A stretch of 64,000 nucleotides of DNA, from the NCBI GenBank assembly GCA_963696875.1, contig CAVOLQ010000001.1, positions 434,001 through 498,000 of the forward strand, read 5' to 3'. The DNA is from Albibacterium sp963696875 (GTDB taxonomy: Bacteria; Bacteroidota; Bacteroidia; Sphingobacteriales; Sphingobacteriaceae). The position numbers and the translations under genes were made by a program. Below the pieces are notes generated by a model. The model was not told the origin of the DNA, searched no databases, and saw nothing but the letters and a program-made list of their open reading frames with translations. Shown one piece after another: positions 1 to 6,958 of this stretch; position 1 is the stretch's first letter, and each line of letters begins with the position of its first letter.

Positions 1-240
1 CCTTCCACTAGTTTCCGCAAGTAAATTCAAATCATGTTTCGCAATAAAATTTCCGTTTGCTGAAAAGTTTAAGTTTAATGTATCCTTTTTTGCAATAGCT
101 GTTTTAACGATAACTGCACCTGATTGGTCTGCAACAACAGCAATTTTTGCGTCGTTTTCTTTTTTATTGTTGGTTAAAACCCATGCAATTAATGCTCCTA
201 CAACAATAAGGGCTATTATGGTTATAATTCCTCTTTTCAT
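1..240 (-). CDS. RND efflux periplasmic adaptor (MFP/HlyD type), N-terminal part
   Basis: Only the first 80 codons lie in the window; the gene runs off the left edge. The start is the ATG complementary to 238-240. The first 25 or so residues form an uncleaved-looking membrane anchor (KRG, then a hydrophobic stretch ending near AWVL). They are followed by a charged NNKKEND segment and the beginning of a beta-rich region (VVIKTAIAKKDTLNLNFSANG) typical of membrane-fusion proteins before the lipoyl/hairpin region. It follows the TolC-like gene by 3 bp, so the two are surely co-transcribed. The family links an inner-membrane RND pump to the outer-membrane channel. The pump gene itself is expected just outside the window; that is inference. 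Confidence 0.75.
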   Translation of the reverse strand, partial: MKRGIITIIALIVVGALIAWVLTNNKKENDAKIAVVADQSGAVIVKTAIAKKDTLNLNFSANGNFIAKHDLNLLAETSGR

Positions 241-243
241 TTT

Positions 244-1602
244 TTATTCTATTATTAATGATTTGATGTTTCCGTTTGATCTTATTAATTCTATTTCAGC
301 AACTTTATAATTTAATAAAGCAGTATTATAGCTATTTTGAGCACTCACTAAATCCGTCTCGGCATTTAGTAGATCCGTTAGAGAGGCCAATCCGTTGTGG
401 TAATTGTTTTGTATGCTGTTAAAGACCTCTTCTGCTAAGATGGTATTTCCTTTTTGAGCTTGGATGGTATTTAAGCTATTCTTAATTTGTATTTTAGCGT
501 TTTCATAAGCCATCTTTAGGGCATTTGACGAGTCTTTAATGTCTTCTTGTATTTTTTGGATATCAATAGTAGCCTGTTTTACTTTCGCGCTTCTGGCACC
601 TCCATCAAAGATTGGAATTTTTAAAGTTAATGTAGCCGCTGACATCCCATAACTCAATGCTTTACTTGTATATAGGTCAAAGTTATTACTTTGCGTATTA
701 TACATGTAATTCACTCCTAAAGATAAACTAGGATAGAATTCCGAAAGATATGCTTTGCGCTGAAAGCCTAAAAGGTCTTCTTGTTTTTTTAAGATTTGAT
801 AATCACTCAAGCGTTCAACATTGAAGGTGTTACTGGAAACGATTTTTAAGTTAGCCTCATTTTCCAATGCTGAGAGGCTGGATGTTGGGATTTCAATCTC
901 TTCGGTTATTGGCATTCCCATATAATATTTCAAGAGATTCTCTTGCTGCGATATCCCGTTTAGAAGCTCCTCTCGCTGAGTGAGTATATTCACCTTGTTT
1001 ACTTTAACACGATCTAGGTCAATCCTTTTTGCCAATCCAAGTGTATATTGATTGCTGACTATTTTTTCAAGTTTTGATACTCGCTCTAAATTGGCATCAA
1101 TTACCTGTAATTGCTCACGAGTAATGATAACTTGATAGTAATTTGTAGCCACTAATTGAATTAAATTCTCTTCGGCTAGCTTAGAAGCAATTTGATAGTA
1201 CTCCTTTGAGCTTTTTGATGCCCTTAGTCCGGTAAATACTTGTTGGTTAAAAAGCTGTTGATTGAGTTGTACTTGTGACATTGCTCCCCAAGTGGTTCCA
1301 GCGGTAACAGCAATAAAGTCACCAGGCGCACCGCCCATGAATTCTGCAGGTAGGATAAATTTTTGTGCTTGTATATTCCTTGTTATAGTCGATGTTCCGT
1401 CAATAGTGGGCAAAGCACCAGCACGAACTTCTTTTATTTTATAGTCTACTGATTCAATATCCAACCTTGCCTTTGTTACTGCTTTATTGTTATTTAAAGC
1501 GTAATTTAATGCATCTTTTAAGGTAATGGTTTGTTGTGCCGTACTTTTTGTTGTAACTGTTACAAGAAAAAAAGACACAACTATGTATTTAATATAATTC
1601 AT
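244..1602 (-). CDS. TolC-family outer membrane efflux protein
   Basis: Product of 452 residues, the usual length of the family. A signal peptide (about 1-22, ending STAQ) is followed by two tandem outer-membrane-efflux-protein repeats. The first starts at TLKDALNYALNNN, the second around residue 265. The C-terminal half shows the conserved pattern of long helices and ends in the motif region LTDLLNAETDLVSAQNSYNTA. The protein is expected to form the trimeric outer-membrane exit duct for the adaptor encoded 3 bp downstream. It is preceded by the tetR gene with a 20-bp gap, giving a tetR-tolC-adaptor operon in which the regulator is transcribed first. The substrate cannot be told from sequence. 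Confidence 0.9.
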   Translation of the reverse strand: MNYIKYIVVSFFLVTVTTKSTAQQTITLKDALNYALNNNKAVTKARLDIESVDYKIKEVRAGALPTIDGTSTITRNIQAQKFILPAEFMGGAPGDFIAVTAGTTWGAMSQVQLNQQLFNQQVFTGLRASKSSKEYYQIASKLAEENLIQLVATNYYQVIITREQLQVIDANLERVSKLEKIVSNQYTLGLAKRIDLDRVKVNKVNILTQREELLNGISQQENLLKYYMGMPITEEIEIPTSSLSALENEANLKIVSSNTFNVERLSDYQILKKQEDLLGFQRKAYLSEFYPSLSLGVNYMYNTQSNNFDLYTSKALSYGMSAATLTLKIPIFDGGARSAKVKQATIDIQKIQEDIKDSSNALKMAYENAKIQIKNSLNTIQAQKGNTILAEEVFNSIQNNYHNGLASLTDLLNAETDLVSAQNSYNTALLNYKVAEIELIRSNGNIKSLIIE

Positions 1603-1622
1603 ATTCGCTGTTTGTTCTGAAA

Positions 1623-2228
1623 TTAATAGTGTGATAAGGCTTTTATGAAGATTTTAGCAAGTTCTATTTGTTTCTGATGAATCGAGTCTCGCAATTGCTC
1701 ATCTATGGTTATTTTTTTTACAGATTGATCCTTATTCGCAAGGAAAATTCCTTTACTTGCTTCAATGTATATTTCTGCGGTTTCCTCAACATTGAAAGGT
1801 TTAAATTCCTTCCTTTCAATCCCTTTTTTAAAAATTTCTACGATTAGTTTTTTTGAATATTGTGAAGATAATTCTGCTAGGTGTTTTGTATTTTCATTTA
1901 CGGAAGGACAGTCAAATCCTTCGAAAATGTGAAGCATATAATGCTTTTCGAAGAATTCATTTTTTACATGTTGAATTTGTTCTAAGGTTTCTAATGTTGT
2001 GGTGCATTTTGCTATTCTTTCTTTAAGCATTATATCAAATTGACCAATAAGATGTTGTATCACTTCAGTGATGAGTGCATTTTTATCAGGAAAATAATAG
2101 TAAATGTTTCCTTTTGATATCGAACTATCTTCTGCTATTTCATTCATAGTCGTTTTCCCTATTCCAAAATGGGAGAAACGCTTTAATGCGGCTTTTATGA
2201 TTTGCTCTTTCCTGTTATCTATTTCCAA
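1623..2228 (-). CDS. TetR/AcrR-family transcriptional repressor of the efflux operon
   Basis: Product of 201 residues with a classic TetR N-terminal helix-turn-helix (about 8-55: RKEQIIKAALKRFSHFGIGK, TTMNEIAEDSSISKGNIYYYF). The helical ligand-binding C-terminus is poorly conserved. The start is a TTG: the reading frame has a stop six codons upstream, and the next ATG (residue 28) would cut away the first helix of the DNA-binding domain, so TTG is the only sensible choice. The palindrome at 2241-2278 overlaps the -7 box of this gene, which suggests autoregulation of the whole tetR-tolC-adaptor operon. The inducer is unknown. Confidence 0.85.
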   Translation of the reverse strand: MEIDNRKEQIIKAALKRFSHFGIGKTTMNEIAEDSSISKGNIYYYFPDKNALITEVIQHLIGQFDIMLKERIAKCTTTLETLEQIQHVKNEFFEKHYMLHIFEGFDCPSVNENTKHLAELSSQYSKKLIVEIFKKGIERKEFKPFNVEETAEIYIEASKGIFLANKDQSVKKITIDEQLRDSIHQKQIELAKIFIKALSHY

Positions 2229-2240
2229 CTTAAATCTTTT

Positions 2241-2278
2241 TTACCTTTTGACCTTTTGTGAATTTTGGTCAAAGGTAA
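2241..2278. promoter_or_regulatory. Probable TetR operator overlapping the tetR promoter
   Basis: An inverted repeat has half-sites TTACCTTTTGACC and GGTCAAAGGTAA (one extra T in the left arm) around a 13-base centre. The right arm read on the minus strand contains TACCTTTG, a match to the Bacteroidota -7 consensus TAnnTTTG, placing transcription start about 35 bases before the tetR TTG. A repressor bound here would block its own promoter. The assignment to TetR is inferred from position and symmetry. Confidence 0.6.
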
Positions 2279-2337
2279 GGTAAGGAAATTATAAACACAA
2301 CAAAAACTTTAAAAAATGGAGTTTAATGAATTTCAGT

Positions 2338-2345
2338 TATCTTTG
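2338..2345 (+). promoter_or_regulatory. -7 promoter element of murB
   Basis: TATCTTTG matches the Bacteroidota TAnnTTTG -7 element and lies 25 bases before the murB ATG. No convincing TTTG is seen at -33, so the promoter may be weak or recognised with help from another factor. Confidence 0.4.
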
Positions 2346-2369
2346 GATTTGTTTAAAAATAATTCGTAG

Positions 2370-3389
2370 ATGAACATCGTTATTCAGGAAAATATATCTC
2401 TTAAAGCACACAATACGTTTGGAATCGAGGCTTTTGCACGCTATTTCGTCCAAATTGAAAGTAAAGAACAATTAATGGAATTGTTTTCAATGGAAAAATT
2501 TCATTCCATGCCTAAATTGATATTAGGTGGAGGGAGTAATATATTATTTACGAAGAATTACGATGGCCTTGTTGTATTTATAAGCATAAAGGGGATTGAT
2601 CATGAAATTGGTGGCGATTCAGTGCGGGTAAGTGCTGGGGCCGGGGAAGTATGGAATGACCTAGTTCAATACTGTGTCGATAGAGATTTTGCAGGAATAG
2701 AAAATTTGAGTTTGATCCCAGGCACCGTTGGCGCTGCGCCTGTTCAAAATATAGGTGCTTATGGAGTAGAGCTAAAAGATGTATTTCAAAGTTGTGTTGC
2801 CTTTGATATCCATAGCAATGATTTTAAAGTATTCAGTAAAGTAGATTGTAGTTTTGATTATCGGGATAGTTTATTCAAAAGCGTTGAAAAAAATAGGTAC
2901 ATCATTACTTCAGTGTCTTTAAATCTTTCTACAATTCCTATGATTAATACGAGTTATGGTGCTATTGAACAAGAATTAATCAACCAGAAAATCCATGCAC
3001 CCACTATAAGGGACATTTCAGATGTTGTTTCGAAAATTAGGGTCTCTAAGCTTCCCGATCCTTCAACGATTGGTAACTCAGGAAGTTTCTTCAAGAATCC
3101 TATTGTTGATGTTGATTTTTTTGTACAAGTACAGTCTGCTTTTGTGGACACCGTTTATTACCCCATAAATAAAAATAAAGTTAAAATAGCTGCAGGCTGG
3201 TTGATTGAACAATGCGGTTGGAAAGGTGTAAAGGAAGGGAATACGGGCACTTGGAAGAATCAAGCCTTAGTATTAGTTAATCATGGAAATGCAACAGGGT
3301 CAGATGTTTATGAGTTTTCGGAGAAAATTATTGCAAGTGTTCAGTCTAAATTTGGGATTGTACTTGAGCGGGAGGTGAACATTATTTAG
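2370..3389 (+). CDS. murB: UDP-N-acetylenolpyruvoylglucosamine reductase
   Basis: Catalyses the NADPH-dependent reduction of UDP-GlcNAc-enolpyruvate to UDP-MurNAc, the second step of peptidoglycan precursor synthesis, in the cytoplasm. At 339 residues it matches the type I (E. coli-like) enzyme. The FAD-binding motif is at about 51-60 (ILGGGSNILF). The PGTVGAAPVQNIGAYG loop lies near 115-135. The SGS-FFKNP segment holds the catalytic serine at about 239, and the terminal LEREVNI carries the acid equivalent to E. coli Glu325. The gene stands alone on the plus strand, divergent from the efflux operon. Confidence 0.96.
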   Translation: MNIVIQENISLKAHNTFGIEAFARYFVQIESKEQLMELFSMEKFHSMPKLILGGGSNILFTKNYDGLVVFISIKGIDHEIGGDSVRVSAGAGEVWNDLVQYCVDRDFAGIENLSLIPGTVGAAPVQNIGAYGVELKDVFQSCVAFDIHSNDFKVFSKVDCSFDYRDSLFKSVEKNRYIITSVSLNLSTIPMINTSYGAIEQELINQKIHAPTIRDISDVVSKIRVSKLPDPSTIGNSGSFFKNPIVDVDFFVQVQSAFVDTVYYPINKNKVKIAAGWLIEQCGWKGVKEGNTGTWKNQALVLVNHGNATGSDVYEFSEKIIASVQSKFGIVLEREVNII

Positions 3390-3565
3390 TTTTTACTTTT
3401 CGTTATAATCTATTTTGCTCTGTACGCAAATTATTCCACATAATAGAAACTATAGCATAGTTGTTGCGATGTTATTAGTTGTATGGAGAAATGTTACAAA
3501 ACGAAATGATTATCTAACAGAGCAGTTAGCTAGGGATTAGTTGGCTGTTCAAAAACTTAAACTGT

Positions 3566-4108
3566 ATGAATAAGAAGGAATTCAATACCACGGTGACAGA
3601 TCAAAGGAAGTCTTTAAAAATGTATGCTCTGCGCTTCACGCGTAATGAGGTAGATGCTGATGATCTCGTACAAGACACCGTCTTAAAGGCCATGACTTAC
3701 TATAATAAGTTTAAGAAAGGTACAAATCTCAAAGGGTGGTTATATACCATTATGAAAAACACCTTTATCAACAACTATCGCCAAATTTCTAAAACAAACA
3801 CGTATGTCACACAAACGGATGCTATAACCTCAGAAAATTTGGTTTATAGCTCTACAAAAAACAAAGGAGAAAGTAAATTTGTGATGGACGATATAAGAGA
3901 TGCGATGTTGAATTTATCGGATGAATATTATATTCCTTTTACCATGCATTTTGAAGGATATAAGTACCACGAAATTGCCGATCATCTAGACATTCCTATT
4001 GGCACAGTTAAAACGAGGATACATATTGCTAGGAAGACACTTAAGAGTTCGTTAAAGTCATATAACGTTCAAATTGAAATCCCTGTATTTGCTGGTTTTG
4101 AATATTAA
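3566..4108 (+). CDS. ECF-type RNA polymerase sigma factor (RpoE-like)
   Basis: Product of 180 residues with region 2 at about 15-80 (YALRFTRNEVDADDLVQDTVLKAM, then LKGWLYTIMKNTFIN) and region 4 at about 120-170 (LSDEYYIPFTMHFEGYKYHEIADHLDIPIGTVKTRIHIAR). This is the standard two-domain ECF layout. No anti-sigma (FecR-like or zinc-finger) gene lies beside it, so its signal input is not visible. It is followed convergently by the PfkB kinase after 9 bp. A housekeeping-type stress sigma is likely, but the regulon is unknown. Confidence 0.92.
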   Translation: MNKKEFNTTVTDQRKSLKMYALRFTRNEVDADDLVQDTVLKAMTYYNKFKKGTNLKGWLYTIMKNTFINNYRQISKTNTYVTQTDAITSENLVYSSTKNKGESKFVMDDIRDAMLNLSDEYYIPFTMHFEGYKYHEIADHLDIPIGTVKTRIHIARKTLKSSLKSYNVQIEIPVFAGFEY

Positions 4109-4117
4109 ATACTTTAT

Positions 4118-5035
4118 TTATTTTAAGTCGAAATAGCTAAGCTCCGTAAACTGTTTTATGCGGCTGGCTATTTCTTCTTGAGTAAGGCCTTCCATTTTTT
4201 GTGTTCCAAATTTTTCAACACAAAAGGATGCTAAGGCGGAGCCAAAAATGACCGCGTTCTTCATGTTGTTAAAATTAACAGTTCCAACTTTTGCAAGATA
4301 TCCGATAAAGCCGCCAGCGAAAGTATCTCCAGCTCCTGTGGGGTCAAATACTTCTGCTAAAGGTAGGGCGGGGGCAGAAAATATTTGGTCTTCACCGAAT
4401 AACAATGCTCCATGTTCGCCCTTTTTAATAATTAAATAACGGGGTCCCATGCTTAAAATCTTAGCCGCTGCTTTTACTAAGGAATACTCTCCAGATAATT
4501 GACGAGCTTCTTCATCATTGATGGTTAAAACATCTACCTGCTTCAACACGGTGAGTAGATCGTTTAGTGCAACATTCATCCAGAAGTTCATCGTATCTAA
4601 GACCACTAACTTGGGCTTGTTTTTCAAACGGAGTAGCGTAGTAGACTGAACGCTAGGGGTAAGATTTCCAAGTAAAAGGTATTCACAGTTTTGATATGAT
4701 TCTGGAACTATCGGATCAAAGCTCTCTAAAACATTAAGTTCAGTTACTAAGGTGTCTCTGCTGTTCATATCATTATGATATTTACCAGACCAGAAAAATG
4801 ACTTTTCACCTTTTTTTATTTGAAGACCTTCAGTATCTATTCCTCTAACGGTGAGTTTTTTAAGATTTTCTTTTCCGAAATCATCACCAACAACGCCTAT
4901 TATCTTTATATTATTATAAAGATATGAAGCTGCTAAGGAAGCAAAAGTTGCAGCACCACCTACAATCTTATCAGTTTTGCCAAAAGGAGTTTCTATGGCG
5001 TCAAATGCTACTGTTCCGATAATTACTAAGCTCAT
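4118..5035 (-). CDS. PfkB-family carbohydrate/nucleoside kinase
   Basis: Product of 305 residues of the ribokinase/PfkB fold. The N-terminal substrate lid includes GGAATFASLAASYL (about 26-40). The C-terminal signature DPTGAGDTFAGGF (about 231-243) holds the anion-hole glycines and the catalytic Asp near 237. The family transfers phosphate from ATP to sugars or nucleosides; the substrate here cannot be read from the sequence. It stands alone on the minus strand between the sigma factor and a tRNA-Asn gene. Confidence 0.88.
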   Translation of the reverse strand: MSLVIIGTVAFDAIETPFGKTDKIVGGAATFASLAASYLYNNIKIIGVVGDDFGKENLKKLTVRGIDTEGLQIKKGEKSFFWSGKYHNDMNSRDTLVTELNVLESFDPIVPESYQNCEYLLLGNLTPSVQSTTLLRLKNKPKLVVLDTMNFWMNVALNDLLTVLKQVDVLTINDEEARQLSGEYSLVKAAAKILSMGPRYLIIKKGEHGALLFGEDQIFSAPALPLAEVFDPTGAGDTFAGGFIGYLAKVGTVNFNNMKNAVIFGSALASFCVEKFGTQKMEGLTQEEIASRIKQFTELSYFDLK

Positions 5036-5081
5036 ATCTATAATTTATTAATATTCGTAGTTGACAAAAGTTATTTAAAGC

Positions 5082-5108
5082 AAAAAAGCCGACTCATGCC
5101 GGCTTTTT
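5082..5108 (-). terminator. Rho-independent terminator of the first tRNA-Asn
   Basis: Read on the minus strand, AAAAGCCGGC and GTCGGCTTTT pair around a four-base loop and are followed by a T run. It begins 4 bases after the tRNA 3' end. Confidence 0.8.
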
Positions 5109-5111
5109 CTG

Positions 5112-5185
5112 CTCCTGAAGCTGGGCTCGAACCAGCGACCCTCTGATTAACAGTCAGATGCTCTAACCAACTGAGCTATTCAGGA
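5112..5185 (-). tRNA. tRNA-Asn (anticodon GTT)
   Basis: A 74-base cloverleaf with acceptor TCCTGAA pairing TTCAGGA, D-arm GCTC..GAGC, anticodon loop CTGTTAA with anticodon GTT, and T-arm CTGG-TTCGAGC-CCAG. CCA is not encoded. It has its own promoter and terminator. A second copy, identical base for base, lies 276 bp upstream in transcription direction. Confidence 0.97.
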
Positions 5186-5228
5186 ATTTTTGATTAATTC
5201 AGCTAGACAGCTGTTTTTAATTCGACAG

Positions 5229-5259
5229 CAAAGGTATATCTTTTTTGGAGATTTGCAAA
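5229..5259 (-). promoter_or_regulatory. Promoter of the first tRNA-Asn
   Basis: On the minus strand, TTTG (complement of 5256-5259), a 19-base spacer and TACCTTTG (complement of 5229-5236) match the Bacteroidota consensus exactly. Predicted transcription start is about 5222, some 37 bases before the tRNA. Confidence 0.8.
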
Positions 5260-5425
5260 TCCTATCTCTTGATTTGTTGCAAATTATTTCAATTTACTTT
5301 TGAGGCGTCTATTTCACGAAGTAGAGATTTTAATTTGTGCTTTGATGAAGCCCTTATGCTACTTCAATGGCATTACAAAACCGCAGGGAATATTAATTGC
5401 TTAGGATAGTTTTTCCTCATAAAAC

Positions 5426-5458
5426 AAAAAAATCCCTTCTCCGATAAGAGAAGGGATT
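5426..5458 (-). terminator. Terminator of the second tRNA-Asn
   Basis: AATCCCTTCTC and GAGAAGGGATT pair perfectly over 11 bp around a six-base loop, followed on the minus strand by a T tract. It starts 3 bases after the tRNA end. Confidence 0.85.
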
Positions 5459-5461
5459 CAG

Positions 5462-5535
5462 CTCCTGAAGCTGGGCTCGAACCAGCGACCCTCTGATTAA
5501 CAGTCAGATGCTCTAACCAACTGAGCTATTCAGGA
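5462..5535 (-). tRNA. tRNA-Asn (anticodon GTT), second copy
   Basis: 74 bases, identical to the copy at 5112-5185. It is separately terminated. The upstream DNA (5536-5600) does not contain a clean TTTG/TAnnTTTG pair, unlike the other copy, so its promoter is not identified. Confidence 0.97.
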
Positions 5536-5948
5536 GTGTTTTTGATGTTGAACCCTTGCAAAGAGCGATGAGTTCAAGTACCCCGTTTTGGGATTGCAAT
5601 ATTAGGGAATCTATTTTTAAAATGCAAGCGAAACATTTTTTATTTATATTAGTTTTAGATTTTGCTGATTTACAGGTTTTTGTATTCGCTGAAAAAAAAC
5701 TAATTTTAGTTTCGCTTTCAAAATGACTAAATTAGCCGCCCTATTTAGAACTAAGGACCAACAAGAGGTGACAGGATTCAGGCAAAGGCATAATTTCAGC
5801 GATGCGATCGCTTGAACAAATTTAATATCAACCTTTTGTGAGAAACATTTCACTCATGACAGCTCATCATCACTTAAAAAAACCGAGTACAACGAGCTTA
5901 TTTTAAATACTAATAAAAGAAACTAACATTTATTAATACACCATTCTG
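5536..5948. other. Intergenic region between tRNA-Asn and accA
   Basis: 413 bases without a supported gene. A 69-codon frame on the minus strand has no recognisable content and is Cys/Leu-rich like random AT-rich DNA. The right half holds the segment at 5853-5875 resembling the arm of the repeats at 13023 and 32910, and ends in CATTCTG before the accA ATG, as those repeats do. The accA promoter must lie here, but no clear consensus was seen. Confidence 0.5.
5853..5880 (+). repeat. Degenerate fragment of the ATG-to-ATG intergenic repeat
   Basis: CTCATGACAGCTCATCATC followed by ACTTAAAA aligns with CTCATGATAGCTTCATCGC plus CACTTAAAA of the repeat copy at 32910-33003, with three substitutions and a one-base gap. 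The left arm is not recognisable, so this is a weaker member of the family. Confidence 0.35.
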
Positions 5949-6905
5949 ATGAAAACAACATTTGATTTTGAGAAACCATTGGCTGATTTGCAGTCTCAAA
6001 TAGAGAAGGTAAACCAGGTTGCAGAAAAAACAAAGGTTGACATGTCTTCAACCATTAAGGAGTTGGAGGGGAATTTGGCCAAAGCTCGCGTCGATATTTA
6101 CGGTAATTTAACAGGCTGGCAAAAGGTTCAAATGTCAAGACATCCTGAAAGACCCCAGACTTTAGATTATGTTTCTCAAATATGCGATGACTTTATTGAG
6201 CTTCACGGAGATCGTACGGTTAAAGACGACAAAGCAATTATCGGCGGTTTCGCAAAAATTGGGGGCCAATCCGTTATGATAATAGGTCACCAAAAAGGTA
6301 AGAATACGAAAGAGAGGCAATTCCATAACTTTGGAATGGCAAATCCAGAAGGGTACAGAAAGGCCTTACGATTAATGAAGCTTGCAGAGAAGTTTAATGT
6401 TCCGGTGGTTTCGTTAATTGATACCATGGGTGCTTATCCTGGTTTGGAAGCAGAGGAAAGAGGGCAGGGGGAAGCTATTGCAAGAAATTTATTGGAAATG
6501 TCTGTGTTAGAAGTGCCAATTATATGTATTATTATTGGTGAAGGAGCATCCGGTGGCGCATTAGGTATTGGAATTGGCGATCGCGTTTACATGTTGGAAC
6601 ATACTTGGTATTCTGTGATCTCACCTGAGTCTTGTTCATCTATACTTTGGAGAAGTTGGGATTATAAAGAAATTGCAGCAGAGGCATTGAAACTGACTTC
6701 GGAAAATATGTATGGTAATAAATTGATCGACGGAATAATATCCGAACCCTTAGGTGGAGCGCATCAAGATCCTGATCAAATTGCAGAGACCGTGAAATCG
6801 GCGATACTCAACGATATCGCATTACTAAAAGCGATGCCTAAGGAGACTTTGGTATCTGAGCGAATCGATAAATTCTGTAGGATGGGTGTCGTGGTAGAAA
6901 ATTGA
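5949..6905 (+). CDS. accA: Acetyl-CoA carboxylase carboxyltransferase subunit alpha
   Basis: One half of the carboxyltransferase that moves carboxyl from biotin-BCCP to acetyl-CoA, making malonyl-CoA for fatty acid synthesis. Its 318 residues are the typical AccA length. The coiled N-terminus (about 1-50) is followed by the crotonase-like core with GDRTVKDDKAIIGG, the GHQKGKNTKER loop, and the oxyanion-hole glycines of EGASGGALGIGIGDRVYMLE (about 198-218). The partner accD is not in the window, as is common in Bacteroidota. A shared terminator separates it from the convergent DUF2723 gene. Confidence 0.96.
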   Translation: MKTTFDFEKPLADLQSQIEKVNQVAEKTKVDMSSTIKELEGNLAKARVDIYGNLTGWQKVQMSRHPERPQTLDYVSQICDDFIELHGDRTVKDDKAIIGGFAKIGGQSVMIIGHQKGKNTKERQFHNFGMANPEGYRKALRLMKLAEKFNVPVVSLIDTMGAYPGLEAEERGQGEAIARNLLEMSVLEVPIICIIIGEGASGGALGIGIGDRVYMLEHTWYSVISPESCSSILWRSWDYKEIAAEALKLTSENMYGNKLIDGIISEPLGGAHQDPDQIAETVKSAILNDIALLKAMPKETLVSERIDKFCRMGVVVEN

Positions 6906-6914
6906 GAAAACAAC

Positions 6915-6954
6915 AATAGATCCTCCCTTTAAAATAGCAAAGGAAGGATCTATT
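6915..6954. terminator. Bidirectional terminator between accA and the DUF2723 gene
   Basis: AATAGATCCTCCCTTT and AAAGGAAGGATCTATT form a 16-bp stem with one wobble around an eight-base loop, 9 bases after the accA stop and just before the stop of the convergent gene. Confidence 0.75.
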
Positions 6955-6958
6955 ACGA

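Noticed and set aside
5644..5853. 69-codon open frame on the minus strand between tRNA-Asn and accA
   Set aside because: Composition looks random, there is no signal, domain or initiation context, and it overlaps the region where the accA leader and a repeat fragment lie.
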